DNA from: a virus
Virus record (IMG/VR): IMGVR_UViG_3300031455_000003
Coordinates: 1-61,934 of that record
DNA length: 61,934 bases
Strand: one strand, 5' to 3'
Of the stretch, positions 9,601 to 16,535 are shown in pieces (within the stretch, counting starts at the first letter, position 1; each line of letters opens with the position of its first letter). The notes beneath the pieces are model-generated. The model did not search any database, was not told the DNA's origin, and saw only the letters and a list, made by a program, of their open reading frames with translations. Both the position numbers and the translations under genes were made by a program.

Positions 9601-10114
9601 GTGGTATGCGCTCAGCCACAATCCCCGCAGCACCGGCGGCGAGCCGCACATCTGGCCGGCGCGGCACGATAGCAGCCTGGTCCTGACGACCCTGCCGAAC
9701 TACGACATTCAGCTGCTCAAGGGCACGACAAGCGTTACGGCGGCGATCGACCTGAACTTGGTCGGCTCGGGCAACCTGATCCCGGACAACCCCCACATCC
9801 TGACCCGGATGGCGACGTGGTGCCCGCTGGACCCCCTGCGGTTCTATGTCGGCTATCACAATCCAGGCGGCCCCGTCGTGATCATGGGCTATTTCAACGC
9901 CGCCTATACGGCCTGCACCTGGACCGATGTCACCCGCAACTTCCCGCGGACCGTGATGGGCGTCGGGGTTCAGTGCCACCCCGATACGGGCGAGCTGTTC
10001 GGCTATTCAGGCTGCGGCGTCTGCGTCCTCGCGCCCCCGACCGGCGCTCCCGTCGGCGGCCACTACGCTCAAGCTGCGCTGCCGTTCTTCAATGGCACGG
10101 TCTATGTGCCGTGA
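6668..10114 (+). CDS. Giant tail spike with sialidase-like (BNR/Asp-box) beta-propeller
   Basis: An 1148-residue protein from the ATG at 6668. The first 450 residues are beta-sandwich-like. From about residue 455 there are at least seven Asp-box (BNR) motifs, S-x-[DN]-x-G-x-[TS]-[WF], such as SLDDGRTW, SNDSGMTW, STNGGLSW and SANAGASW. These mark the blade turns of sialidases and sortilin-like propellers. The domain may bind or cleave a surface polysaccharide. Asp-boxes alone do not prove enzymatic activity, and no sialidase arginine triad was identified. Confidence 0.8.
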   Translation: MTFYLQADGTFPVLANGEGGVRVVLVSSPTEQSVEGRAVLRLERGSFAGEGGGGSALDGVRITVESVPGSETVVYGVGHDGTRFQVPVDTPATFTYAEVGSSPNSPTLFLNFSLNADLLGLQATEELELIPTFAWTDPAVPVLTFVNGPYEGAGPVLIDLAVANQGTFLDVMMQSRVAPAGPWSAFFPVWTTSIPQFFVNQQVRVRQRQLDADGVTIQEVYSVESETIQTPPIQPPVALISADVVFADGLWVPEDTEPVFRPVLKIPGLVDEPYVAGVQWTNSPGDNVPDSQWEDLRLAAVEYGDSSPADWMDFDADTEFAPFHSNTPGSNTGIPPEQGGPDYSTYIETSARRNTFWLRWKKEPLQPWSPKSVIFPIPLPPDAPAPEVPPPDPTAFLWRQRPRRIESQTSATATFANPAPTANYPQHYPKGPYGGEGLQICSCSHLASDGTLWRGGDMHGLRFSLDDGRTWVYPDAIGCTAYIMHSITTDPGNPDVVLVAGMAGWDARGANTGGIFRSTNKGKTFTLVVAMNNALCGFPQEKCDSFAVQLGGGAASRRIRFWQWSDRLSFQSRFHSSNDSGMTWSSVALGLGTERCHRLEPHSTQGTFYAATTAGLRKTTNDGASWATVGGMSGNITDLWVLPTNRDVLFVARYSDGVWYSSNGGASFTRILAVSDVMNIAVGAVDGAGKRTLVAGRHIFTQRIVYHNDWTVGTTPNTGITGNAATGWATSAQNGPDPSDNSGHLATMNGGPIVHVEGHLTDPNIFTTDGFALPWISTNRARNFRAADGYCGSNPSCLAFIPGQAGQVVLGIADELIHWHFDYGRYGTRPAYGGSAALAAAIAANATQGNNFHGITVLPNGRIIAQLGGPNGEGCIVYKSAGAGDWVTFSGQNEAAGGLVRVSGSATGASYRRRGGYHQQNPNIVWLGPNRSTNGGLSWGSMGSLEYAAHSIQNSDIVFGISGNTIMRSANAGASWAAWYALSHNPRSTGGEPHIWPARHDSSLVLTTLPNYDIQLLKGTTSVTAAIDLNLVGSGNLIPDNPHILTRMATWCPLDPLRFYVGYHNPGGPVVIMGYFNAAYTACTWTDVTRNFPRTVMGVGVQCHPDTGELFGYSGCGVCVLAPPTGAPVGGHYAQAALPFFNGTVYVP

Positions 10115-10147
10115 TGGGCGCGCTCCCGATCAGGTCAGGGGCCGCCC

Positions 10148-10723
10148 ATGCCACCCGATAATCGCAAGACGGGTAGCGACCCCGACGCGGTCGCCTTCGA
10201 CGCGCTCGGGCGGTTCGGCACGCCCGAGCAGCAGCATGCGTTCGCCACTGCCGTCGCCCGGAGGCAGGCCGTGACCGACGATCACACCCACCGCATCAGC
10301 GCGCTTGAGAGCGGCGTGGCGGCCGTCGTCAGCCGCGTGGCGGGGGTAGAGCGGACCCTGAGCGACATGAGCAGCGAGGCCGCCAGGAGCGGGGCCAGCA
10401 TGCAGGCGCGCGTGGACACCGTCGGCGCGTCCCTCACGGCCAAGATCGACGCGATGGCGAGCGTGGTCGACGGGGTCGCCAAGAAGCAGATCACGGACAC
10501 CGCGTTTCAGGCCGGGGTCGCGCAGCAGATGGCGGCGAGCGCGGCGGCGGCGGAGAAGGCGGCGGAGAGCCGGATGCAATGGCTCCGGCCGGTCTACGGC
10601 ATCGCCATCGCGGCCCTTGTCGGCGCGCTCGGCTCGCTTCTGGCGCTGGGCGTCATCCAGTTCGTTCGGGACACGGCCCGCGTGCCGACGCAAGTCGAGG
10701 TCGAGGTCGGGCCGGCCAAGTAA
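10148..10723 (+). CDS. Coiled-coil protein with C-terminal membrane segment
   Basis: A 191-residue protein. Residues about 45-140 form a long coiled coil (HRISALESGVAAVVSRVAG). A single membrane segment near residues 146-168 (YGIAIAALVGALGSLLALGV) precedes a short tail. It begins the lysis region, 34 bases after the last spike gene. A role in lysis (holin-associated or spanin-like) is possible from position, but the orientation does not match a classic spanin. Confidence 0.65.
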   Translation: MPPDNRKTGSDPDAVAFDALGRFGTPEQQHAFATAVARRQAVTDDHTHRISALESGVAAVVSRVAGVERTLSDMSSEAARSGASMQARVDTVGASLTAKIDAMASVVDGVAKKQITDTAFQAGVAQQMAASAAAAEKAAESRMQWLRPVYGIAIAALVGALGSLLALGVIQFVRDTARVPTQVEVEVGPAK

Positions 10724-10798
10724 TTCCGCGCAAAGCGGTTTCGCCTGCCCGAGCGTCAACGGGCCATGCCGCTGCGGCGGCAGACGGAGACTATCATC

Positions 10799-11047
10799 AT
10801 GATCGAATACAAGGTTCGCCCGGTCACCCGGTATGTCGTCACGCGCTTTGAGGGCCAGACCTCGAATGCCGACGGCTCGTGCAAGTGCGGGTCGTCGACC
10901 CACGGTGAGTTCGACAACTCCGAGACGGCTTATGCGGTCGCATATGCGCTTTGCCGGCTGGAGCACGAGAAGTCGGGCGAGCCACTCGACAGCATGAATT
11001 TCATCTATCCGACCGACCCCACCGTTACGGCGATGCGCGCTGACTAG
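10799..11047 (+). CDS. Conserved hypothetical small protein
   Basis: An 82-residue protein beginning IEYKVRPVTRY and containing the Cys pair SCKCGSS. The start at 10799 has only a weak ribosome site. It sits between the coiled-coil membrane protein and the endolysin. No function is recognised. Confidence 0.6.
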   Translation: MIEYKVRPVTRYVVTRFEGQTSNADGSCKCGSSTHGEFDNSETAYAVAYALCRLEHEKSGEPLDSMNFIYPTDPTVTAMRAD

Positions 11048-11055
11048 GCCACTGC

Positions 11056-11075
11056 GGGGCGGCTTCGGTCGCCCC
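11056..11075 (+). other. UUCG-capped stem-loop upstream of endolysin
   Basis: GGGGCGGC (11056-11063) pairs with GTCGCCCC (11068-11075), one G-T wobble included, around a TTCG tetraloop. There is no T-tract, so it is more likely an mRNA-stabilising or processing structure than a terminator. It lies 18 bases before the endolysin start. Confidence 0.55.
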
Positions 11076-11093
11076 CAACCTTCGGAGATTGCC

Positions 11094-11756
11094 ATGAAGG
11101 ACGTGCAGACCGCGCTGCGGGCCGCAGGCTTCGACCCAGGGGGCATCGACGGGAAGTTCGGCCCCGCGACCAAGCGCAGCATCCTCGCCGCCCTAGGGGC
11201 GCTCAGGGCGTCGCAGGGCGCATCGTCGGAGCCCCTTAGTGTCGTCCCTTTCGACTGGATGCCACAGGCCAAGATGGCTCGGGTAATCGTCCACTGGACC
11301 GCTGGCGCGCATCAGCCGAACCAGACCGACAAGGCGCACTACCACATCCTGATCGACGGGACCGGCAAGCTTCACCGGGGCGAGTTCAGCATCAAGGCGA
11401 ACGAAGCGCCGCAGCCGGGCAAGTATGCCGCGCACACGCTCAACGCCAACACCGGCAGCATCGGCGTCTCGCTCTGCGGGATGCTGGGCGCGCAGGAGCG
11501 TCCGTTCGAGCCCGGGCCGTTCCCGATCAACAAGGTGCAGTGGGCGAAGCTGCTCGAGGTGCTGCGCGATCTCTGCCGGCGCTACGGTATCGAGGTGGAC
11601 CAGCGCACCGTGCTGACCCATGCGGAGGTGCAAGCGAACCTCGGGATCGCTCAGCGGGCCAAATGGGATATCGCCGTCCTGCCGTGGATGCCGGGCGCGA
11701 GTAGCGCTCAGGTCATCGGCGCGATGATGCGCAACGAGCTGCGCGCGTTGGTGTGA
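11094..11756 (+). CDS. Endolysin: N-acetylmuramoyl-L-alanine amidase
   Basis: A 220-residue enzyme that would cut the amide bond between muramic acid and the peptide stem of peptidoglycan. Residues 1-35 resemble a peptidoglycan-binding motif (VQTALRAAGFDPGGIDG). The rest is an amidase_2-type zinc domain with the metal ligands likely in VHWTAG and THAEVQ. There is no signal peptide, so export would depend on the holin. The ribosome site is CGGAG. Confidence 0.9.
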   Translation: MKDVQTALRAAGFDPGGIDGKFGPATKRSILAALGALRASQGASSEPLSVVPFDWMPQAKMARVIVHWTAGAHQPNQTDKAHYHILIDGTGKLHRGEFSIKANEAPQPGKYAAHTLNANTGSIGVSLCGMLGAQERPFEPGPFPINKVQWAKLLEVLRDLCRRYGIEVDQRTVLTHAEVQANLGIAQRAKWDIAVLPWMPGASSAQVIGAMMRNELRALV

Positions 11757-11962
11757 TGCCCACCCGCGAGCGCCCGCCCCTGCGCAAGCTCACCCGCGCC
11801 AAGCTCAAGCCCAGCGACGGCCCGCTTGCCCGCATCGTCGCCGAGCATAGCGCGCTCCTGCCGCTCGATCGATCCTGCGGCCCGGACGGCTACAGGGTGG
11901 CCGTGGCGCTCGCGCGATGGCGGAAGGGAAATCTCATCACGTATCGGCCGGAAGGCGATTGA
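11756..11962 (+). CDS. Small basic hypothetical protein
   Basis: A 68-residue Arg/Lys-rich protein. Its ATG overlaps the endolysin stop (TGATG), suggesting translational coupling. No motif is recognised. It could be a lysis regulator by position only. Confidence 0.55.
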   Translation: MPTRERPPLRKLTRAKLKPSDGPLARIVAEHSALLPLDRSCGPDGYRVAVALARWRKGNLITYRPEGD

Positions 11963-12261
11963 TGCGCGGCGGGCCAGCAACAAGCGATTGGCTGATCGTG
12001 CCTAGCCCGAGGGGCGGCCCAGGGGCCTATTCGACACGCAAGACCCGCCGCAGGGGTCTTCATTTGCGCGCGGTGGGTATTGCGGCCTGCGTCCCAGCAA
12101 GACCCTCTGCCCGATACGCCGGTGCAGGTCTGGGCACTAGACCAGCGCCTCCGCGCGCAAATGCTAGCCGCGGGATGGGGCGCTAGCCCCTAGCACAACC
12201 GTCGTGCCGCCCGCCCGCGAACAATACCCCCAATCCTCTGAAACCGCAAGGAGAGCAGCCC
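11963..12261. other. Structured non-coding region between endolysin and holin
   Basis: No convincing gene in about 300 bases. It holds a 7-bp hairpin (AAGACCC 12040-12046 with GGGTCTT 12054-12060) and a perfect 13-bp inverted repeat (CATTTGCGCGCGG 12061-12073 with its complement 12151-12163). Further short stems lie inside the enclosed 77 bases, including CTGC/GCAG with AGAC/GTCT. Candidate structured RNA or DNA site; unidentified. Confidence 0.5.
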
Positions 12262-12564
12262 ATGGCTGACGAACCGCTAAACATTGCTGTGCAGGACAGT
12301 GCGCAGCCGACGAACAAAGTGGCTGCCGCATCCAATGCGGCCGGCGGCGTGGCGGCCGTGGTCGCTGGCGTGATGGCCGCCTACGGGGGCGATGCTATCC
12401 GCGAGATCATGGGTCCGCTCGCCCAGCAGTATCCGTCCGCAACCACCCTTGTCGTCCTCATGGCGACGGGCGTGGCCGCCTACTACGCCACCAAGTTCGG
12501 CGGTCAGGCGGCTGCCTACAACGTGCTCGACAAGCCCAACGTGCCGCTCGCCAAGGCCAACTAA
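12262..12564 (+). CDS. Putative holin
   Basis: A 100-residue protein with two hydrophobic segments, about 25-41 (AAGGVAAVVAGVMAAYG) and 60-78 (ATTLVVLMATGVAAYYATKF). A polar N-terminus and a Lys/Asn-containing tail complete it. Size and location just after the amidase fit a class II holin or holin-like protein. The ribosome site is AAGGAGAG. Confidence 0.65.
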   Translation: MADEPLNIAVQDSAQPTNKVAAASNAAGGVAAVVAGVMAAYGGDAIREIMGPLAQQYPSATTLVVLMATGVAAYYATKFGGQAAAYNVLDKPNVPLAKAN

Positions 12565-12667
12565 ACCGCTGGCGCGCCGAAACAGCGGGGCAATCCCTCT
12601 AATTCGGCGAAAACCCCTGCGCCATCATGGTCTTAGCCTTGGCGCGCCCCAAATCGGAGACTGCCCC

Positions 12668-13009
12668 ATGAAGAAGCTACTCCTCGCGGCCATCGCCGTC
12701 CTGTCCCTCGCCGCCTGCACGGACGGCTTTCGCCTCAAGTCCGCCGACCAGCTCGCGGTCAGCATCTCGCCGAGCACCAAGGCGAAGATCGACAACTTCT
12801 GCAGCGCCACCCTCGTCAGCGACAACATGGCGGCGATCCAAGGCTATGCGAACCTCTACACCGCCTACATCCAGCCGCTGAGCGACAATCTGCCGGCGCT
12901 CGATCTCGACGGGCTCACCAGCCGCGAGCAGGTGGTGAGCGTCGCGGAGATCCGCACCAAGGCGTGCGATCTCTATGTGGCGGGGATGGTGTTCGGGGTG
13001 GTCGGCTAG
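12668..13009 (+). CDS. Secreted lipoprotein, lysis region
   Basis: A 113-residue protein with a clear type II signal peptide: MKKLLLAAIAVLSLAAC, lipobox LAAC with Cys17. It would be anchored to a membrane after lipidation. It may be an outer-membrane spanin or an exclusion lipoprotein; no family was recognised. The stop shares the tetranucleotide CTAG with the stop of the convergent gene at 13006. Confidence 0.75.
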   Translation: MKKLLLAAIAVLSLAACTDGFRLKSADQLAVSISPSTKAKIDNFCSATLVSDNMAAIQGYANLYTAYIQPLSDNLPALDLDGLTSREQVVSVAEIRTKACDLYVAGMVFGVVG

Positions 13010-13221
13010 AACGACAGCGGCCCAAACCGCAGCGGTGCTATCTGCGCCCGGATGCGCATGATCTCGTCGCTCTCCCGGATATACTCCGGGCTCATCTGAG
13101 CTCCGGGCGCAGGATTAAGCGCCCGGAGGCGGGCGTAAGCGGCGTCCAGTTCAGCATCGAGCCGCGCCAGTTCCCCTGCCCGGCTCTCGCTCTCGGCAGG
13201 CCCTCGATACACTGACATCAT
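13006..13221 (-). CDS. Small hypothetical protein, convergent to lipoprotein
   Basis: A 71-residue acidic helical protein (RAGELARLDAELDAAYARL). It has a GAGAGGAG ribosome site before tandem ATG ATG codons. It points against the lipoprotein gene and the stops overlap at CTAG. Function unknown. Confidence 0.55.
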   Translation of the reverse strand: MMSVYRGPAESESRAGELARLDAELDAAYARLRALNPAPGAQMSPEYIRESDEIMRIRAQIAPLRFGPLSF

Positions 13222-13244
13222 CCTCTCCTCTCCAGGGTAATCCC

Positions 13245-13502
13245 ATGCCCTACACCGACGACCCGCACGACGCGCTATCTCGGCTCATCAACATGGCGAC
13301 CGGCGGCGACCCGGAGGAGATGTTCAGTAGCCGGACCTATCGCGAGCGGTGGGATCATCCGGTGAACGTCCTCGTCTGGATCGCCGTCGATGCCTATTTC
13401 TTCAAGCTCCGCCGCGAGTGGGCGCATTGCCGGAAGGCGTGCGCTCGGGAGCGTCAGGAGCGGGCGGAGATGCCGGATCGCTGCCGGGCGGCGGGGCTTT
13501 AG
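13245..13502 (+). CDS. Hypothetical protein
   Basis: An 85-residue protein (start MPYTDDPHDALSRL) with aromatic central helix and a Cys/Arg-rich end. It is divergent from the gene at 13006 and overlaps the reverse gene at 13402 tail to tail. Coding status is moderately supported. Confidence 0.45.
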   Translation: MPYTDDPHDALSRLINMATGGDPEEMFSSRTYRERWDHPVNVLVWIAVDAYFFKLRREWAHCRKACARERQERAEMPDRCRAAGL

Positions 13503-13635
13503 ACAGCGCCGCCTCAACGATCACACGGTATCTGGCGATCGTTGAGGCCCGGCTCGCCGCACTCATCGTCTGCCAGTAGCCCGGCACCAGGGCGGAAAGC
13601 GCCGCCGCAACCGCCATTTCATCCGTGCACTTCAT
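13402..13635 (-). CDS. Hypothetical protein with strong ribosome site
   Basis: A 77-residue protein starting MKCTDEMAVAAAL, preceded by AGGAGGTGAG. The N-terminal 45 residues are helical; the C-terminal third is a Pro-rich tail. It overlaps the forward gene 13245-13502 by 101 bases. Confidence 0.5.
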   Translation of the reverse strand: MKCTDEMAVAAALSALVPGYWQTMSAASRASTIARYRVIVEAALSKAPPPGSDPASPPAPDAPERTPSGNAPTRGGA

Positions 13636-13643
13636 CTCACCTC

Positions 13644-13931
13644 CTATATGGGCGGGGCGCTGCGGTCGCCCCAATACTCGCTTACGTCAAAGCTTCGCTT
13701 CTGCGGGTCGTGTCGAATGATGTCCCTACGCTTGATCGCCGCTGCGAGGCAATGATCGCACAGACAAAGCTCCAGCCAAGAACCGCCCTCCATGTCGAAC
13801 ACGGCTGATCCGTAGTGTCCGTAGGACATGAACGCGAGACCCCCGCTAGGCTGGAACGCCGCTTCCATGATGTTCGGCATTTTCACATCGCATCGGATGC
13901 AGGTGCACTGAAGCTTGTTCACCCCGTTCAT
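13644..13931 (-). CDS. Hypothetical protein with zinc-ribbon-like cysteines
   Basis: A 95-residue protein with CTCIRC near the N-terminus and CLCDHC near residue 57, a likely four-cysteine metal site. The first start codon is required to keep the first Cys pair although its AAGGAG is very close. The neighbouring segment 13932-14012 is non-coding and lies next to the integrase, a place where attP could be. Confidence 0.5.
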   Translation of the reverse strand: MNGVNKLQCTCIRCDVKMPNIMEAAFQPSGGLAFMSYGHYGSAVFDMEGGSWLELCLCDHCLAAAIKRRDIIRHDPQKRSFDVSEYWGDRSAPPI

Positions 13932-14012
13932 CTCCTTTTTCCGGTTCCGCCGCTTCCGACACCCTCATAACACATTGATATTGCTCGGCAATGGCACTAC
14001 CTCCGGGCCTAC

Positions 14013-14954
14013 TTACGCCTTTGAATCCTTTCGGCGATTCATCCGAAAAACGACCGGATCGGGCGCGCCCATTTTTTCCAGCTTCCCCGTTGCCGAGTCC
14101 GCAGCCCTCGCGCGATCGTAGTGCTTCGAGTAAGTCATCGCCTGCTTGATGTCCTCGTGGCCCAGGCAACTCATGATCTCGTGCGGCGTGCACCCGGCCT
14201 CGGCGAGCCTGCGCCCCATCGCCTTCCTCAGCCCGTGCGGCGCGAGATAGTGGCCATGCTCGTCCTTGCCGCCAAGCCCGGCCTTCGCCGCCCAGGCGCG
14301 CACGCTGTTGCCTAGTCCCTGCGACGACCGCACCAAGCCCGCGTCCGTCTCCAGAAACGTCATCCCCGTAGACCACCGCAGCGCGGCCGCCAGCGGCGGC
14401 AGAATGGCCAAGTCGACCCGAACGCCTGTCTTGTTGCGCCGGTAGAAGATGCGGCCTCCGCGGACGCTTCCGGGGCCGAGTAGCACAACATCGGACGCGG
14501 CAGCTCCTGTGTAGAGCATCAGCACGAGCGCGCGGTGGGGCAAGGTATCCGACCGGTAGTGGGCGAGGAACGCCTCGATCTCGTCCTCGCGCCATGCCCG
14601 GAAGCCATCCGGCTGCGCTGGGGGTAGCTTGCCGATTTTCGCCGCGACGTTCTCGCGAACCATCTCCAGATCGACGCCGTATTGCAGCAGCGCTCGGATC
14701 ACCTTCATCCAGTTGTTCGCCGCGCCAGGCGTGGCGCTCAGGCTGTCCCGCATCTCGAGCACGTTGCCACGCCGCAGCTGCGCGACCGGGATTTTGCCGT
14801 TCAGCGCCGCGAACTCGGCCAGCACCTTGTCGTTCTTCGCCTTCGTCGGATCGGCCCACGCGCGGAACCGCGGCGATTGGCGGAACTTCTCGACCAGATC
14901 GGAGATTGACCCCGGCTCCAGCTTCCCCCGCCGCTTCACTTCCGCGCCCGCCAC
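14013..14954 (-). CDS. int: Tyrosine integrase (GTG start)
   Basis: A 313-residue tyrosine recombinase, expected to insert the phage DNA into the host chromosome. Visible catalytic positions are the beta-hairpin Lys175 (RRNKTG), His240-x-x-Arg243 (HGLRKA), His266 (LGHED) and the nucleophile Tyr275 (MTYSK). The first catalytic Arg, expected after TG in the LYTG region, is not evident: the sequence reads TGAAASD (151-153 all Ala). It is the last gene of the leftward operon, overlapping the gene before it by 19 bases. Confidence 0.9.
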   Translation of the reverse strand: MAGAEVKRRGKLEPGSISDLVEKFRQSPRFRAWADPTKAKNDKVLAEFAALNGKIPVAQLRRGNVLEMRDSLSATPGAANNWMKVIRALLQYGVDLEMVRENVAAKIGKLPPAQPDGFRAWREDEIEAFLAHYRSDTLPHRALVLMLYTGAAASDVVLLGPGSVRGGRIFYRRNKTGVRVDLAILPPLAAALRWSTGMTFLETDAGLVRSSQGLGNSVRAWAAKAGLGGKDEHGHYLAPHGLRKAMGRRLAEAGCTPHEIMSCLGHEDIKQAMTYSKHYDRARAADSATGKLEKMGAPDPVVFRMNRRKDSKA

Positions 14955-15100
14955 TGATGCTCTTCGACCTTCGCCACCACCGCCCCCCGCTTCGCCGTGA
15001 TCACCAGCGTCCGGCTGGTCACCCTGACTACCGCATCATCGGCGTCCCCGCCAAGCAGGGCGCGCACGGCCTCTACGGCGGCGGCAAGCTGCGGGGTCAT
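14936..15100 (-). CDS. Small hypothetical protein
   Basis: A 54-residue protein, start MTPQLAAAVEAV, ending in a basic beta segment. Overlaps the integrase start and the gene before it, so it fits the leftward operon. Function unknown. Confidence 0.55.
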   Translation of the reverse strand: MTPQLAAAVEAVRALLGGDADDAVVRVTSRTLVITAKRGAVVAKVEEHQWRARK

Positions 15101-15321
15101 GGGCTGGGCGACTGAACTAGATCGACGCGCGTCCCGTCCGACTTGACGAAATAGACGCGCTCCCCCGCCTCGACGCGATCCATAATCGAAGCCAGGTCGC
15201 TGACGGCGGCCTCGAACATATCGCGCCAGAACTTCCGCTCCTGCTCCAGAAGGAGGAGCCGCAAGCGGTCCTCTGCCCTTTGGCTGTAGCGGTCCGGGTC
15301 TTGAATGTTCTCGTGGCTCAC
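15097..15321 (-). CDS. Small coiled-coil hypothetical protein
   Basis: A 74-residue protein with a charged helix (RYSQRAEDRLRLLLLEQE) and a short beta end. It overlaps both neighbours by 4 bases. Function unknown. Confidence 0.6.
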   Translation of the reverse strand: MSHENIQDPDRYSQRAEDRLRLLLLEQERKFWRDMFEAAVSDLASIMDRVEAGERVYFVKSDGTRVDLVQSPSP

Positions 15322-15602
15322 CCCTGCCTCCCCAGCGCTTCGGCGACGCGGACCCCAAGGGGTGAGAGCATCTCACCAACCTCTTCGCCGTTCGCCAGCC
15401 CGCTCGCGTAATCCCACGTGCGGGGCACGATCTGACCGTCAGGCGTTATCGCGGCCCAGCAAGTCAGGCCTGCCCGGTTGGCCTTGTATCCGACATTTCC
15501 GCGTGCGCGCTTCGCCGCCCCCTCTTGCTGCAGGGTCAGCAGCCACCGCTTGACGCCAGGCGTCAGCTCCCGCGCGATCTTCTCGGCTTCGGGGTCCGTC
15601 AT
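15318..15602 (-). CDS. Hypothetical protein, copy A of a duplicated gene
   Basis: A 94-residue protein that begins MTDPEAEKIARELT and ends GVRVAEALGRQG. The ends are nearly identical to those of the gene at 16275, while the middles differ. The shape suggests a small winged-helix protein. It is preceded by the 65-base repeat 15562-15626, which holds the ribosome site AGGGAGAG. Confidence 0.6.
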   Translation of the reverse strand: MTDPEAEKIARELTPGVKRWLLTLQQEGAAKRARGNVGYKANRAGLTCWAAITPDGQIVPRTWDYASGLANGEEVGEMLSPLGVRVAEALGRQG

Positions 15603-15626
15603 TCCCGCTCTCCCTGGTCCTGCGCG
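15562..15626. repeat. 65-base direct repeat, copy A (gene junction)
   Basis: Matches 16471-16535 with one mismatch. On the minus strand it encodes the end of one gene (AQDQGERE), a ribosome site, and the first codons of the next (MTDPEAEKIAR). Confidence 0.9.
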
Positions 15627-15871
15627 CGGGCAGCCTCCGGTAGATCGCGGCGGCGCTGGTCCTTCCGGCATGTTCCTGCGTCGGCCTCTCGGGCGGTCGC
15701 GGCATACCAGCACCCGTCGAAGCCCTCCGTCGTTGCGAAACCGTCCTCGGCGTGATCAAACCACGCGCCGCACTGGTCGCACCAGAACAGGCTGCTGTCG
15801 GCCGTCGCCGCGTCGAGCAACCGCTCGTAGTCGGCGCGTGGGATCGTCACAAAGCTCTCTGCGTCACCCAT
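15599..15871 (-). CDS. Hypothetical protein with CxxC motif
   Basis: A 90-residue protein, start MGDAESFVTIPRADYERLL, with a possible half zinc site WCDQCGAWFDH. It ends RAQDQGERE, the same tail as the zinc-ribbon gene at 16508. Function unknown. Confidence 0.55.
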   Translation of the reverse strand: MGDAESFVTIPRADYERLLDAATADSSLFWCDQCGAWFDHAEDGFATTEGFDGCWYAATAREADAGTCRKDQRRRDLPEAARAQDQGERE

Positions 15872-15974
15872 CGCCGTCCTCGGCCTCGGCGTAGGTCTCG
15901 CGCTCGACCTCGAAGGTCTCGTCGCGGAGTTCGCCGGCTGCGGTCCTATACGTGACGGTGATTTTCCAGAGCAT
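15864..15974 (-). CDS. Very small hypothetical protein
   Basis: A 36-residue peptide, MLWKITVTYRTAAGEL at its start, with a beta-hairpin-like first half and an acidic tail. It overlaps the next gene by 8 bases. The ribosome site is weak, so this call is tentative. Confidence 0.4.
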   Translation of the reverse strand: MLWKITVTYRTAAGELRDETFEVERETYAEAEDGDG

Positions 15975-15999
15975 GGGCGGGAGGATAGGACGGCGAAGG

Positions 16000-16278
16000 T
16001 CATGCGTCGATCCCATCACGGAGCCCGGCAAGGATGCCTTCGAGGACCGCCATGCCTTTGGGCTTGCGGATGCGGTAGCGGATGAGCCTGCTGGTTCGCA
16101 GGGCGTCAGGAGCAACGCTATGCCAATTCACCCAGCGCCAGCACCCCTCGTCCGCCGCTTCCCCTTCCGCTTCGAAAAAGCGGCCAGGCACACCCTCCAG
16201 AACGGCCTTTACCCAAAGCCCCACGCACGGACAGCCTTTGCCGTCATGTTCGACCCAAGGCCCCCACTCCCCGCTCAC
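16000..16278 (-). CDS. Hypothetical protein
   Basis: A 92-residue protein starting MSGEWGPWVEHDGKGCPC, rich in Trp. The N-terminal segment resembles the WxPWxHDGKGxP pattern seen in small phage proteins of unknown role. It overlaps its upstream neighbour by 4 bases. Confidence 0.55.
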   Translation of the reverse strand: MSGEWGPWVEHDGKGCPCVGLWVKAVLEGVPGRFFEAEGEAADEGCWRWVNWHSVAPDALRTSRLIRYRIRKPKGMAVLEGILAGLRDGIDA

Positions 16279-16511
16279 CCCTGCCTCCCCAGCGCTTCGG
16301 CGACGCGACGGCCGAGGTCGGAAAGCTCAAAGCATTCGCAGGAGTATTGCCGCCTGATCGCAAGGCCCTTGCGCACCAAAGCGTTGAACACGCGAGTTTG
16401 CCCTGCCAGTCCTTTTGTTGCCTGCGATGCTGTCGCCACCATGATCGACAGGTGAAACTGCTGCGGCTCCGTCAGATCCCGCGCGATCTTCTCGGCTTCG
16501 GGGTCCGTCAT
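16275..16511 (-). CDS. Hypothetical winged-helix-like protein, copy B of a duplicated gene
   Basis: A 78-residue protein beginning MTDPEAEKIARDLT and ending RRVAEALGRQG, matching the ends of the gene at 15318. The centre (FNALVRKGLAIRRQ) looks like the recognition part of a small winged helix. Its 3' end carries a 35-base exact repeat (16273-16307 and 15316-15350). Confidence 0.6.
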   Translation of the reverse strand: MTDPEAEKIARDLTEPQQFHLSIMVATASQATKGLAGQTRVFNALVRKGLAIRRQYSCECFELSDLGRRVAEALGRQG

Positions 16512-16535
16512 TCCCGCTCTCCCTGGTCCTGCGCG
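16471..16535. repeat. 65-base direct repeat, copy B (gene junction)
   Basis: Second copy of the junction at 15562-15626, with one mismatch. Together with the 35-base repeat at the other end of each gene, it flanks two diverged paralogs and offers sites for homologous exchange. Confidence 0.9.

Noticed and set aside
8582-9979. 465-residue reverse frame opposite the propeller
   Set aside because: It lacks recognisable protein features, has no ribosome site and covers the Asp-box coding region.
11917-12186. 89-residue frame between endolysin and holin
   Set aside because: No ribosome site, noise-like composition and strong inverted repeats; treated as non-coding.
12572-12648. Two GGCGCGCC palindromes around the holin-lipoprotein gap
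   Set aside because: Short GC palindromes are expected by chance in this composition and no further pairing supports a function.
13932-14012. attP site
   Set aside because: The gap beside the integrase is a natural place, but no core or arm repeats can be defined without the host attB.
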